64,000 bases of DNA from Puniceibacterium confluentis (GCF_007923445.1 NZ_VOJI01000001.1:1-64000); one strand, 5' to 3'. Shown: positions 44,699 to 54,535, counted from the stretch's first letter. Notes: generated by a model not told the origin, from the letters alone. Translations and numbers: made by a program.

Positions 44699-46539
44699 GG
44701 CGCGATCCTTGTCCTGGTGTCGAGAAACCCGCCGGACTGGCGGGACCAGAAACCTGCATATAGACCTTGCTGAGCCAAAAGCGCGTCATGGCTGCCCTGT
44801 TCGACGATGCGGCCCTGGTCCATCACCAGAATGCGGTCGAGGTGGGCAATGGTGGACAGGCGGTGGGCGATGGCGATCACCGTCTTGCCCTCCATCATGC
44901 CATAAAGCGTATCCTGGATCGCCGCCTCCACCTCGGAATCCAGCGCGCTGGTCGCCTCGTCCAGCAACAGGATCGGTGCATTCTTGAGGATCACGCGGGC
45001 AAGGGTGATCCGCTGTCGCTGTCCGCCGGACAATTTGACTCCGCGTTCTCCGACCAGGGCCTCGTATCCGGTGTTGCCGTAACTGTCGCTCAGGCCAAGA
45101 ATGAAGTCGTGTGCCTGCGCCTGCCTGGCAGCCTGAACGATCTCATCTTCGGTCGCGTCGCTGCGCCCGTAACGGATATTGTCGCGCACCGATCGGTGCA
45201 GCAGCGAGGAATCCTGCTGGACCATACCGATATGACGGCGCAGGCTGTCCTGCGTGACCTGTGAAATATCCTGCCCATCAATCAGAATGCAGCCCTGTTC
45301 GGCGTCGTAAAACCGCAGGAGCAACTTGACGAGAGTCGATTTCCCACCCCCCGAACGGCCGACAAGCCCGATCATTTCGCCCGGACGAATGGTGATCGAG
45401 ACGTCGTCCAGCCCCCCGGACTCGCGACCGTAGTGGTGTGACAGATTCCGGATCCTGATCTCTCCCTTCGTCAACTTCAGCGGCACGGCATCGGGCGAAT
45501 CCGTCAGGGTGATAGGCTGGGCAATGGTCTCCATTCCCTCGGCCACCACGCCGAGTTCGCGAAACAGGCTGGTGAGCGCCCACATGATCCAACCGGTCAT
45601 CGCGTTGAGCCGCAAGGTTAGTGCCGTCGCTGCCGCCACCGCCCCGACACTGGCCGCACCCTGCATCCACAGGGTCAAAGCCAGCCCGGTCACACCGACG
45701 ATGAGCAAACCGTTCAGCGCCACCAGGGTGACATCCATGATCGTGTAGATCCGCATTTCTGTCTGAAATGTCGCGCGGGTCCTGTCGATTGCCTCTTTTG
45801 CGTATAGGATTTCCTGATCGTGGTGGGCGAACATCTTGACCGAATGGATGTTGGTATAGCTGTCGACCACGCGCCCGGTGACAAGGCTGCGGGCATCCGA
45901 CGCGGCCTTGGATGCGGGGCCGACGCGGCGAATGGTCCAGGTCATCAGCGCCGCGTAGAGCGCGAACCAGATCACCAGGGGCAGCATCAGCCAGGGATCG
46001 GCCTGCCCCAGCAACACCAGCGCGCCGATAACATAGGCGAGCGAAAAGGTGATGGCATCGAAGACCTGAAACACCGCCTCGCCGGCGGCGGGCGGGGTCT
46101 GCATGATGCGGTTGGCGATGCGTCCGGCAAAATCATTCTCGAACCAGCCGACGGACTGTCGCAGCACATGGCGGTGGGCGCGCCAGCGGAACAGCGTGCC
46201 CAAGTTGGGCATGATTGCATTGTTCAGGATCAGCACGTCCAGCGCCTGCAGCGCCGGCCGGATCAGCAGTATGAATAGCGCCAGCAGGATCAGTGCCGTG
46301 CCGTGCGTCGCCCAGACCTGTGCCGGTTCACCCGCGAGGATATCGACCACCCAGCCCATGACCCAGATCAGCCAGAGTTCGACCACCGCCACCACAACCG
46401 ACATCACCGCGGCACCGACAAACACCCGGCGAAAGGGTTTCGTGTAATCCAGCATGAAGCGCCACAGCCGGGTCGGCGGCCGGTTGGTGTGCGGATAGGT
46501 GGTGTAGGGGTCCACCAGATTTTCAAAGAACCGGAACAC
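44695..46539 (-). CDS. ABC exporter, fused membrane and ATPase domains (first of three in tandem)
   Basis: 614-residue half-transporter starting MFRFFENLVDPYTTYP. Walker A is GRSGGGKST (differs from the GASGAGKST of the other two), signature LSGGQRQRITLARVI, Walker B ILLLDEATSALD. The membrane half shares FENDFAGRIANRIMQT with its neighbours (FENDFAGRISQKALQT in the third), pointing to tandem duplication. It lies 143 bases after cca on the same strand. Confidence 0.92.
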   Translation of the reverse strand: MFRFFENLVDPYTTYPHTNRPPTRLWRFMLDYTKPFRRVFVGAAVMSVVVAVVELWLIWVMGWVVDILAGEPAQVWATHGTALILLALFILLIRPALQALDVLILNNAIMPNLGTLFRWRAHRHVLRQSVGWFENDFAGRIANRIMQTPPAAGEAVFQVFDAITFSLAYVIGALVLLGQADPWLMLPLVIWFALYAALMTWTIRRVGPASKAASDARSLVTGRVVDSYTNIHSVKMFAHHDQEILYAKEAIDRTRATFQTEMRIYTIMDVTLVALNGLLIVGVTGLALTLWMQGAASVGAVAAATALTLRLNAMTGWIMWALTSLFRELGVVAEGMETIAQPITLTDSPDAVPLKLTKGEIRIRNLSHHYGRESGGLDDVSITIRPGEMIGLVGRSGGGKSTLVKLLLRFYDAEQGCILIDGQDISQVTQDSLRRHIGMVQQDSSLLHRSVRDNIRYGRSDATEDEIVQAARQAQAHDFILGLSDSYGNTGYEALVGERGVKLSGGQRQRITLARVILKNAPILLLDEATSALDSEVEAAIQDTLYGMMEGKTVIAIAHRLSTIAHLDRILVMDQGRIVEQGSHDALLAQQGLYAGFWSRQSGGFLDTRTRIAP

Positions 46540-46682
46540 AGATGCTTTCCTTCGGGAACGCGGCTTTTGGTCTAATACCCGGACTTTCCCTTATTGTGGT
46601 CGGAAAGGCCATGTCTGAAGGACGCGCGCGCCTCGCCGAATATTCAGGCCGGGTCGAGAAGAGTGTTCCGTGCGCCGGGGGC

Positions 46683-47837
46683 TTATGGCTTTTTCAGCAA
46701 GTCCGCGCGACTTAGCGAGAAACCGGAAGCGATCCAGAGATCCTGCAGATGGTCCAGCCGCGCGCCGAGTTCGCGCCCGCTATACCCCGGCATCAAATCC
46801 TGTGCCCGCACCGGAAACTTCTGGTGGGCGGCAACCTCGGCAACCCGCAGCGAGTCCGGATCAAGCGGCTGTTCCAACAAGGCAGAGCGCAGCAGCAAGA
46901 CGTCGCGGGCGGTGTCATAGCCCAATCGGTAGGCCAGTTCGGCCACACCCATTCCTGATCCGACCCCTTCCCGGAGCAGTGCAAGGCGTTTGCCGTCAGC
47001 GCGCGACAGGCGCAATTGCGCACTGTCGAACCCGCCCAGCGCCGCGAGCCTGCGTATCGGTTCCGGCCCCGTTTCGGTCTGGTTTTCACCATCGACCAGC
47101 AGCGGCAGCGCCTCGGCCGTGGCGCCGGGCAAGAGCCGGGGCAACACGCCGGTCTGCGCCATTGTGGCCACCGCGGGTGCGGGGTCGGGCGCAGACAGCA
47201 ACTTGGTCAGTTCGCCGCTGATGCGCTCGCGTGACAATTGCCCAAGCCCGTCCAGATTGCCCGCGATCGCGGCAAGGGCATCTGCGTCAAAGCCCAGTTC
47301 GGGCGCGGCATACCAGGCGGAAAACCTGAAAAACCGCAGAATGCGCAGGTAGTCCTCGCGGATGCGGCGGACCGGATCCTCGATAAACCGGATGCGGCGG
47401 GCGATGATATCGGCCAGCCCGTTCAACGGATCAATCACCTGACCATCGGCATCCGCATACAGCGCGTTCATGGTGAAATCGCGGCGGCGCGCGTCCTCTT
47501 CCAGCGTATTCGAGAACCGCACGACGGCATGACGCCCGTCCGTGTCCACGTCGGCGCGGAAGGTCGTGACCTCGTAGCCCCGACCATCCGCCACAACCGT
47601 GACCGTGCCGTGATCAATGCCCGTGGGCACAGATTTCAGACCGGCTTCCCGGGCCAGGGCGATGATCCGGGCCGGGCGTGCATCGGTGGCGATATCAACA
47701 TCGGCCACCGGGGCGCCCAGCAGCGCGTTGCGCACGCAGCCGCCAACGACATAGGCCTGGTGGCCGCCGTCCGTCAGGGCCGCCATAACGGCCTGAGGCG
47801 CCCGCGCGGTCAGCCATTCTGCGCGGATGACCGTCAT
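46683..47837 (-). CDS. cca: CCA tRNA nucleotidyltransferase / poly(A) polymerase family
   Basis: 384-residue class II nucleotidyltransferase. AYVVGGCVRNALLGAPVADVD is the metal/nucleotide site (G-G-x-V-R-x8-D-x-D pattern: VADVDIATDA), and the following RRRDFTMNALYADADGQVID and RRIRFIEDPVRRIREDYLR are typical of the CCA branch. It adds or repairs the 3' CCA. Its ATG overlaps the upstream CoA pyrophosphatase stop. Confidence 0.9.
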   Translation of the reverse strand: MTVIRAEWLTARAPQAVMAALTDGGHQAYVVGGCVRNALLGAPVADVDIATDARPARIIALAREAGLKSVPTGIDHGTVTVVADGRGYEVTTFRADVDTDGRHAVVRFSNTLEEDARRRDFTMNALYADADGQVIDPLNGLADIIARRIRFIEDPVRRIREDYLRILRFFRFSAWYAAPELGFDADALAAIAGNLDGLGQLSRERISGELTKLLSAPDPAPAVATMAQTGVLPRLLPGATAEALPLLVDGENQTETGPEPIRRLAALGGFDSAQLRLSRADGKRLALLREGVGSGMGVAELAYRLGYDTARDVLLLRSALLEQPLDPDSLRVAEVAAHQKFPVRAQDLMPGYSGRELGARLDHLQDLWIASGFSLSRADLLKKP

Positions 47838-48430
47838 GCCGCCAAACGTTCCGCCAGGCCGCGCAGGATTCGCGCTGTGGCCCCCCAGACGTAATACGGC
47901 CCGTAGGGCACGGTGTAATACTGGCGGCGCTGCCCGCGCCAGCGCCGTGACTGGACGCTGTAGTTGTCCAGGTTGGCGACATGAGAAAACGGCACCTGAA
48001 ACACTTCGTCGACCTCTCCCGGTTCGGCGACCGGGGTGAAATCTCCGGTGATGAGCCCGACGACCGGCGTCATGAGAAAACTGGTCACCGTTTCATGCGT
48101 CGGCAATTGCCCCAGCAGCGTCACCTGCTCGGTCTGCAGCCCGATCTCTTCGCGCGCCTCCCGCAGGGCTGCGCCGATCACATCGGCATCGGCCTCATCC
48201 TGTTTGCCGCCCGGAAACGCGATTTGCCCGGGGTGATGGCGCAGGGCCGAGGAACGCTTGGTCAGGACAAGTTCCAGACCCTGCGCCCCCTGGATCACCG
48301 GCACCAGAACCCCGGCGGCGCGCAGCAGACGCCCTTCGGGCGGCACCGCGCCGGGGTTGAGGTCAAAATCCGACGACGCGGCGGTGGGTCGCGCGAGCGC
48401 CTGCCGCAGCACGTCAATCTGGTCAGCCAT
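47834..48430 (-). CDS. Nudix CoA pyrophosphatase (NudL-like)
   Basis: 198-residue Nudix hydrolase expected to split CoA and derivatives. The Nudix box is GGKQDEADADVIGAALREAR then EEIGL, with the upstream VLTKRSSALRHHPGQIAFPG stretch characteristic of the CoA-specific NudL group. The chosen ATG overlaps the hslO stop by 8 bases; the longer frame runs inside hslO. Coupled to cca downstream by an ATGA overlap. Confidence 0.9.
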   Translation of the reverse strand: MADQIDVLRQALARPTAASSDFDLNPGAVPPEGRLLRAAGVLVPVIQGAQGLELVLTKRSSALRHHPGQIAFPGGKQDEADADVIGAALREAREEIGLQTEQVTLLGQLPTHETVTSFLMTPVVGLITGDFTPVAEPGEVDEVFQVPFSHVANLDNYSVQSRRWRGQRRQYYTVPYGPYYVWGATARILRGLAERLAA

Positions 48431-49424
48431 CCGACTGCCCTTCGGCCTCGAATCCCACACTCTTTGGGTCGAGGTCATAGTGGGCGCCGCAGAACTGGCA
48501 GTCAGCAGTGACGCGGCCGTCATCCGTCGTCATCTTTTCGATGTCGCGGGCGGAATAGATCGACAGGCTCTGACGCACCTTGGATTCCGAGCAGCTGCAC
48601 CCGAAGCGGACCGGCATTGCATCGAAGACACGGGGCTGTTCCTCGTGAAACAGCCGCACCAAAAGGTCGGTCGGTGGCAGCGTCGGGCCGATCAGTTCCA
48701 GCTCTTCAACCGTGTCGAGCAGAATGTTCACCCGGTTCCAGTTTTCTTCGGCGTCACCCTCGAGCAGGTCGGCCGGCTGCAACAGCCCGCCGTCGCCCGT
48801 TCCCCCCTCTCCGGGAAGCTCCTGGGCAAAGGGCGATGCCTTGGGCATGTGCTGCAACATGACGCCGCCCGCGCGCCAGTGCTCGGGCCCACCGGGCTCT
48901 GTGGCCCGGCCAAAGCTGAGCGCAAAACGCGTCGGAAGCTGTTCGGACTGTGCAAAATACGCCTCGGCACAGTTGGCCAGGGTCTTGCCGTGCAGCGGTG
49001 TGATCCCCTGATAGGGGGTTGTGCCTTCGCCCTGATCCAGAAGAACCGCAAAGTATCCCTCTCCAACCTGGTCCCTCGGGGCCCCGGCAGTGAGGCGATC
49101 CGCATCATAGCTGGCATAGGCGCGGATGCGGGCCGGGGTGCCGTCGTCCTGCGGCCCGTAAAAGTCGGTGGCGATCATCCGCACGGGGCCGTTGGACTGG
49201 ACCTGCAGGGACAGCTTCCAGCGCAGCTTGATCGTCTGACCGATCAGGGCGGTCAGGACAGCCATTTCCGCGACGAGCCCCTCGACGACCTCCGGGTAGT
49301 CGTGCTGCTTCAGGACACCGGCCAACACGCCATCAAGGCGCGCAACCCGGCCACGGATGTCCGAGCGGTCCAGCTGAAAGGGCAGGACAGTGTCGTCCCA
49401 GGCAAGTTTCGTTCCAAGAGTCAT
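48423..49424 (-). CDS. hslO: Redox-regulated chaperone Hsp33
   Basis: 333-residue cytoplasmic holdase activated by oxidation. The N-terminal domain includes LKLRW-like IKLRWKLSLQVQSNGPVRMI and YQGITPLHG-type GITPLHGKTLANCAEAYFAQSEQ (shortened: GKTLANCAEAYFAQSEQ). The C-terminal zinc/redox switch has CSCSESKV and CQFC. It is the first gene of the hslO-nudL-cca cluster and is divergent from a Nudix gene. Confidence 0.93.
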   Translation of the reverse strand: MTLGTKLAWDDTVLPFQLDRSDIRGRVARLDGVLAGVLKQHDYPEVVEGLVAEMAVLTALIGQTIKLRWKLSLQVQSNGPVRMIATDFYGPQDDGTPARIRAYASYDADRLTAGAPRDQVGEGYFAVLLDQGEGTTPYQGITPLHGKTLANCAEAYFAQSEQLPTRFALSFGRATEPGGPEHWRAGGVMLQHMPKASPFAQELPGEGGTGDGGLLQPADLLEGDAEENWNRVNILLDTVEELELIGPTLPPTDLLVRLFHEEQPRVFDAMPVRFGCSCSESKVRQSLSIYSARDIEKMTTDDGRVTADCQFCGAHYDLDPKSVGFEAEGQSDG

Positions 49425-49501
49425 GGGGTTTCCTTATCTGCCGCGACTTGGCATATCGCGTCGATATAGGCACAACAAGGCCAAGTCCAAGGGGGTTGCC
49501 C

Positions 49502-49936
49502 ATGACACGACGTTTCGGAACACCGCCCGAACGTGGCCGCGAGTATACCCTGCGGCCCGGAGTCTATGCGATTCTGCCACGCGATGGCGCGCTGTTACTG
49601 ACCCATCAGGCCGATCCGGAACCGGAATATCAATTGCCCGGCGGTGGTATTGACCCTGGCGAATCGCCGTTGCGCGCCCTGCACCGCGAGGTGCTGGAGG
49701 AAACCGGCTGGCGGATCGCGGGGGCCCGCCGACTGGGTGCGCTGAGACGATTCACCTTTATGCCCGATTACGACATCTGGGCAGAAAAGCTCTGCACGAT
49801 ATACCTCGCTTTTCCCGTATATCAGCTGGGCCCGCCCAGTGAACCGGGCCACCACGCGGTATGGATGCCGCCAGAGGTGGCGGTGCATAGCCTGGGAAAT
49901 CCGGGAGACCGGCACTTCGTGAAACGTTACCTCTGA
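49502..49936 (+). CDS. Nudix hydrolase
   Basis: 144-residue Nudix protein: Nudix box GGIDPGESPLRALHREVLEE then TGW, preceded by the typical EYQLPGG. The substrate is not identifiable. The ATG at 49502 begins MTRRFGTPPERG; an in-frame ATG at 49448 lies in the hslO leader and is less likely. Its last 10 bases overlap the end of the convergent REC-PP2C gene. Confidence 0.87.
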   Translation: MTRRFGTPPERGREYTLRPGVYAILPRDGALLLTHQADPEPEYQLPGGGIDPGESPLRALHREVLEETGWRIAGARRLGALRRFTFMPDYDIWAEKLCTIYLAFPVYQLGPPSEPGHHAVWMPPEVAVHSLGNPGDRHFVKRYL

Positions 49937-51201
49937 ACAACATCAAATTCGAACAGGGCTGCCGAGACATCGTCGGCCATCGGCACATCGCTCGGCATTG
50001 CCGCATTGAGCCGCCAGAAAAGATCCTCAAGAAACTCCGGCCCCTCCACATCAGCGGCACAGGCCTGCACCAGTTGCAGCAAGCCGTCTTCTTCCAGCAT
50101 GGAGCCGTCTTTCAGCACCGCTTCGGTGAAACCGTCCGAATACAGCAGCAACCGGTCCCCGGGCTGCATGTCGATATCCAGCCCCTGATAGACCGCGTCG
50201 TCCACAAGACCGATGGGCAGGCCGCCACTGCCCAGGAATGTCGCCTCGCCCCGGGCGCGCAGCAAAAGCGGCGGCGGGTGTCCGGCCTGAACCATGCGCA
50301 CCCGACCCGTCGTCAGATCCGCGTTGAAGTAGAGCATGGTGAGGTATTCCTCGACCCCGGGATCAGGGGCGAGCCGGTCGTTCAGCAATCGCGCCACATC
50401 CTCGGGTTCACGCAAAAGCTGCCCATCACTGCCGTGGGCCAGTGCCAGGTTCTGGTCCAGATGCGCGCTGCTCAGATACCCCGCGACCCGCGCGGTGACC
50501 AAAGCGGAGGTGATGCCGTGACCCGAGACATCGATGCTGTATGCGGCCAGACGTCCATCGCTCGGACTGAACATGCCGACCAGATCCCCCCCGACATGGC
50601 CGCAGGGTTTCAGCAGCAGGCTCATGCGCGAACTGCCAAACACGCCGACCCGCTGCGGCACCTGTGCTTCCTGGATGCGGCGGGCCTGCCGCAAGTCGGC
50701 ATCTATCGCATCATAGACCGTCTGAAGCTTGGTCAGTGTCTCGGAGATCATCCGGTTCTTGTCGCTCAGTTCCCGCTCCATCGACACCACGCGGGTGCCG
50801 GCGTTGATTCTGGCGCGCAGTTCGTCGGCATGCACCGGTTTGGTCAGGAAATCATCCGCGCCGGCATCCAGCCCATGAGCGACAGCCGCCTTTTCCGCCT
50901 TGGACGTCAGCAGGATAAAGTAGCCGTACCCGTCGCTCGGCATTTCGCGGAACCTGCGACAGAACTCCAGCCCGTCCATGCCGGGCATCATCCAGTCCGA
51001 CAGCACGACATCCGGCGCCACCTGCGCGCAAAGCCTCAGCGCAGCTTCACCGCTTTCGGCCTGAAACACCTCGAACCCCCAGCGTTCGAGCATGGCCGAC
51101 ACGATCTTCAGCTGCACGCGGCTGTCGTCGACCACAAGGACACGCCGCGGCCGGGCGGGACACGCCCCGGGATCAGACGGCATTTCCTGCGTCGCATTCA
51201 A
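49927..51201 (-). CDS. Response regulator with PP2C/RsbU-type phosphatase output
   Basis: 424-residue signalling protein. Residues 19-140 are a receiver (VLVVDDSRVQLKIVSAMLER; phospho-site D69 in VVLSDWMMPGMDG; K in DDFLTKPVHADEL). A coiled-coil linker spans about 140-180 (MERELSDKNRMISETLTKLQ). The PP2C-like domain has GGDLVGMF, YSIDVSGHGITSAL, and LLLYSDGFTEAV. Such proteins set partner-switching pathways by dephosphorylating an anti-sigma antagonist. The divergent neighbour is an Hpt protein; the histidine kinase and anti-sigma partners are not in the window. Confidence 0.92.
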   Translation of the reverse strand: MNATQEMPSDPGACPARPRRVLVVDDSRVQLKIVSAMLERWGFEVFQAESGEAALRLCAQVAPDVVLSDWMMPGMDGLEFCRRFREMPSDGYGYFILLTSKAEKAAVAHGLDAGADDFLTKPVHADELRARINAGTRVVSMERELSDKNRMISETLTKLQTVYDAIDADLRQARRIQEAQVPQRVGVFGSSRMSLLLKPCGHVGGDLVGMFSPSDGRLAAYSIDVSGHGITSALVTARVAGYLSSAHLDQNLALAHGSDGQLLREPEDVARLLNDRLAPDPGVEEYLTMLYFNADLTTGRVRMVQAGHPPPLLLRARGEATFLGSGGLPIGLVDDAVYQGLDIDMQPGDRLLLYSDGFTEAVLKDGSMLEEDGLLQLVQACAADVEGPEFLEDLFWRLNAAMPSDVPMADDVSAALFEFDVVQR

Positions 51202-51358
51202 AGCACTTCCCCTTTCAGTAAAGTCCCGGCACCGCCATCCGGTCTATCGGGCCGTCCTTTAACAGCCGGTAAAACCTAAAACTTTAGTCTTCTGAGGGGC
51301 CGCTAACCAAGCCTTTACGAATGCGCGCCAGACTTGGGGTCAACAGGAGGGCGGCTTC

Positions 51359-51697
51359 ATGATCGACTGGCAGCGAATACATGAGTTGCACAGTGAAATC
51401 GGCGCAGATGACTTTCAGGAAGTTGTCGATCTGTTCCTGTCCGAAGTCGAGGACTCTCTCGGTGATCTGGCCTCCGTCACCATAAATGCGCAGCTATTGC
51501 AGGAAAGGCTTCATTTCTTGAAAGGCAGCGCGCTCAACCTCGGGTTTTCGGAAATGGCGCGGCTGTGTCAGGCCGGCGAACTGGCCGCTGCCGCCGGGCA
51601 GCACCAGACCGTGAAGGTCGCCAAGGTTCACGAGGTGTTTGCCGAGTCGCGAACGGCATTCCTGCGCGACCTTGCGGCGCAGCTGACCGTATCGTGA
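51359..51697 (+). CDS. Histidine phosphotransfer (Hpt) protein
   Basis: 112-residue four-helix protein. The phospho-accepting histidine is H52 in LHFLKGSALNLGFSEMARLC, matching the Hpt H-x2-KG-x2 consensus. No other domain. It is divergent from the REC-PP2C gene across 157 bases and probably passes phosphate to or from its receiver. Spacing to the convergent SDR gene is only 4 bases. Confidence 0.9.
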   Translation: MIDWQRIHELHSEIGADDFQEVVDLFLSEVEDSLGDLASVTINAQLLQERLHFLKGSALNLGFSEMARLCQAGELAAAAGQHQTVKVAKVHEVFAESRTAFLRDLAAQLTVS

Positions 51698-51701
51698 CGG
51701 C

Positions 51702-52520
51702 TCAGATCAACCGGTGCAGGTCGCGCAGACTGGCCTCTGCACCCTCTTTCAGCGCGGTACGGCGCAGCGCGCGCATACCGGCAATCCAGCGGTCCATGTC
51801 CGTGGCACGACGTTGTGCAAACGTCTGAGCCTCGGGGTGGGGCAGAATCAGGAACCGCCCCTGCTGCAAACCCTCGACCAGCGCCCGTGCAACCTCCTGC
51901 GGACGGAGCACCCGACTGTTCGGCATGCCTTCCGGGCTGTCATCATCGTATCCCAACAATGGTGTCGCCACATAAAGCGGGCAGACCACGCTGACCTGAA
52001 TGCCCTGATCACCGTGCGTTATCGCCAAAGACTGCGCGACGCTGACGGCGGCATGTTTGCTGGCCGAATAGGCGGCGTCGCCGATCTGGCTCAGCAGACC
52101 CGCCGCCGAAGCGATGTTGACGAGGCATCCCTCGCCGCGGGCGATCATCTCGGGCAGCACCAGGCGGCAGGCGCGCACATGGGCCATGACATGTACATCC
52201 CAACTGGCCTGCCACTGGTCATCGGAGGCCGACATGGCGCCATCCGGCTCTCCGGCGGCAAACCCGGCATTTGAACAAAACAGGTCGATCCGGCCAAAGG
52301 CCGCGCGTGCCTGACCGATCAACCGTTCGATCTGCCCCGGATCCGACACGTCACATGTTACCGACAGCCCGCCGATTTCGGTCGCAACCTTCTGCGCCAG
52401 GTCCGCGTTCAGGTCGCTGACCACGATGCGCATGCCTTCGGCCGCCAGCGCGTGGCAGATCGCGCGACCGATGCCCTGCCCGGCCCCGGTCACGATCGCG
52501 GTCCTGCCGGCAAAAATCAT
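51702..52520 (-). CDS. Short-chain dehydrogenase/reductase
   Basis: 272-residue NAD(P)-dependent SDR. The cofactor motif is TGAGQGIG, NAG appears as FCSNAGFA, and the catalytic set is S in NIASAAGLL with Y-x3-K in AAYSASKHA. D38-type residue in VVSDLNADL suggests NAD preference. The start overlaps the ilvA stop by one base, so the two are cotranscribed, but a metabolic link is not obvious. Confidence 0.88.
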   Translation of the reverse strand: MIFAGRTAIVTGAGQGIGRAICHALAAEGMRIVVSDLNADLAQKVATEIGGLSVTCDVSDPGQIERLIGQARAAFGRIDLFCSNAGFAAGEPDGAMSASDDQWQASWDVHVMAHVRACRLVLPEMIARGEGCLVNIASAAGLLSQIGDAAYSASKHAAVSVAQSLAITHGDQGIQVSVVCPLYVATPLLGYDDDSPEGMPNSRVLRPQEVARALVEGLQQGRFLILPHPEAQTFAQRRATDMDRWIAGMRALRRTALKEGAEASLRDLHRLI

Positions 52521-53743
52521 CAGATCAGAAACTGCGCCAGGACCTCATCATCGGTGATGTCCTGATAGGTGAAACCGGCCGTCTCAAGCTTGGCAAAAAA
52601 ACTGGAAAAATTGGCGGCATCGGTGGTCTCGATCCCGATGAGGACCGAGCCGAAGTTGCGGGCGGACTTTTTGAGGTACTCGAACCGCGCGATGTCATCC
52701 TCCGGGCCCAGCACGTTCAGGAAGTCCTTGAGCGCGCCGGGGCGCTGCGGCAGGCGCAGAATGAAGTACTTTTTCACGCCCGAAAACCGCTGCGCACGCT
52801 CTTTGACTTCGGGCAGGCGCTCAAAGTCGAAATTGCCACCCGATGTGACGCAGACCACAGTCCGGCCCCGGATCGCCTGACCAAGATCCTTGAGCGCATC
52901 AACGGCCAGTGCCCCGGCGGGTTCCAGCACAATCCCTTCGACGTTCAGCATCTCGAGCATGGTGGTGCACAGCCGGTCCTCGGGGATGGTCAGCGCATTG
53001 GCAAGACCGACGTCCTTGAGCCTTGCAAAGGTCCGCTCTCCGATCTGACCAACAGCAGCGCCATCGGCAAAAGTGTTGACATGGCCCAGTTTTACGGGAC
53101 GCCCTGCCTGTAGTGCCGCCCGCAGACAGGCGCCGCCAAGAGGTTCGACAAAGCTGTATTGTGTGTCGGTGCCAAAATAACCGAGCGTGCCGGCGGACAG
53201 CCCGCCACCCCCCACCGGAATGATGATGTGGTCGGGGATCCGGCCCAGCTGATCTTCGATTTCCACCGCGACCGAGGCCTGACCCTCGATCACATCCTCG
53301 TCGTCGAAAGGCGAGAGGAAATGCGCGCCCTGGTCGGTGCAATAGGTCTGTGCCGCGCGAAGGGTATCATCGAAGTAGTCGCCGATCAGGCGGATCTCGA
53401 TGGCATCGCCGCCAAAGATGCGGGTCTTCTGGATCTTCTGCTGCGGCGTTGTCACCGGCATGAAGATCACACCCTTCTTGCCAAAATGCCGGCACATGAA
53501 GGCAACACCCTGCGCGTGATTTCCGGCCGAAGCTGCGACGAACCGGTCCGCGCTCTGCTTGCGCATGGCGTTGAATGCACCGCGCAGCTTGTAGCTGCGC
53601 ACAGGTGACAGGTCTTCGCGTTTCAGCCAGATGTCAGCGCCGAAACGGTCGGACAGATGGGCATTCCGCAACAGGGGCGTTGCGGGAAAGACGTCACGCA
53701 TCGCGGCGGTGGCGGCCTGCGCCTTGTCCTGAAAATCACTCAT
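52520..53743 (-). CDS. ilvA: Threonine ammonia-lyase
   Basis: 407-residue PLP enzyme converting threonine to 2-oxobutyrate, the first step toward isoleucine. The PLP lysine is in SPVRSYKLRGAFNAM, the phosphate-binding glycines in VGGGGLSAG, and AASAGNHAQGVAF is family-typical. The C-terminal 80 residues form one ACT-like domain (KKYFILRLPQRPGALKDFLN), the length of the single-ACT form, so isoleucine feedback may differ from the long E. coli IlvA. Confidence 0.93.
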   Translation of the reverse strand: MSDFQDKAQAATAAMRDVFPATPLLRNAHLSDRFGADIWLKREDLSPVRSYKLRGAFNAMRKQSADRFVAASAGNHAQGVAFMCRHFGKKGVIFMPVTTPQQKIQKTRIFGGDAIEIRLIGDYFDDTLRAAQTYCTDQGAHFLSPFDDEDVIEGQASVAVEIEDQLGRIPDHIIIPVGGGGLSAGTLGYFGTDTQYSFVEPLGGACLRAALQAGRPVKLGHVNTFADGAAVGQIGERTFARLKDVGLANALTIPEDRLCTTMLEMLNVEGIVLEPAGALAVDALKDLGQAIRGRTVVCVTSGGNFDFERLPEVKERAQRFSGVKKYFILRLPQRPGALKDFLNVLGPEDDIARFEYLKKSARNFGSVLIGIETTDAANFSSFFAKLETAGFTYQDITDDEVLAQFLI

Positions 53744-53782
53744 GCCCGCTCTGTGGCCCAGGGGCAGGAATTGTGCAAGAGA

Positions 53783-54535
53783 TCAGTCAATGGGGCGGTT
53801 TTCGATGAAATGACCGTACAGGGTCGTCAACACGGAAATCCCGATGATTGTCGCGAACCAGTTGACCACAAGACCGTAAATCAGGCTGATCAGCGAATGC
53901 GGGTTCCCGCTCAACATTGTCGGCAGCTGGATCAGAAAGCTTGCTCCGACAACCAGCAGCGCCAGTGTCAGGATTGTGCCGCTTTCGCCGCGCGTCGCGG
54001 TCCAGGCTTCGGCAAAAGTGATTTTGCGTCCCAGGGCGGCGCCGGGCAACATCACCCCAAGGCGAAAGAACAGGAACGAGCCGAGCCCGACCAGCACAAA
54101 GGGCAGCAACATCATCAAGGGCGGCAGGCCGGACGCGATCAACCCGAACGGAATGGCGGCCACGGTCACGCCGATCGTCACCACAAGCCCGAGCAGGATG
54201 GACCGGCCGAGATACCCCAGCATGTGCGCACCGTGCCAGCGCGGAATCCAGCCCTCGGGATATTCTTCGGCAAGGACGAAACGGTGCCAGGCAACCGCAA
54301 TCCACAGACTGGCGACGATCGCCAGGATGGCGAAGATCAGGTTTTGCGACATGTAGCCGGGTGACATCAGCGGCATGTCCATGCCGTCCATTTCCACCAT
54401 CTCGGGCGGGTTGAGATAGGTTGCGATCTGACTCGCCGCCAGCACAAGATACAACACGATAGAGACGCGCAGCGCCTGATCCAGATTGGTAAAGACGAGT
54501 CGCACCGAATGGGTAAAAATCTGCCAGCCCTTCAT
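53783..54535 (-). CDS. Integral membrane protein of unknown function
   Basis: About 250 residues with six likely membrane segments (for example [65 protein letters not shown]). [14 protein letters not shown] and [15 protein letters not shown] lie in loops; they recur in alphaproteobacterial membrane proteins of this kind that I cannot assign a function. ATG at 54535 ([15 protein letters not shown]) is preferred over one 4 codons upstream. It is divergent from argG. Confidence 0.75.
   Translation of the reverse strand: MKGWQIFTHSVRLVFTNLDQALRVSIVLYLVLAASQIATYLNPPEMVEMDGMDMPLMSPGYMSQNLIFAILAIVASLWIAVAWHRFVLAEEYPEGWIPRWHGAHMLGYLGRSILLGLVVTIGVTVAAIPFGLIASGLPPLMMLLPFVLVGLGSFLFFRLGVMLPGAALGRKITFAEAWTATRGESGTILTLALLVVGASFLIQLPTMLSGNPHSLISLIYGLVVNWFATIIGISVLTTLYGHFIENRPID

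Noticed and set aside
41010-46539. ABC exporters as a type I secretion system
   Set aside because: No membrane fusion protein, outer-membrane channel or repeat-containing substrate gene is adjacent, and no peptidase domain is present.
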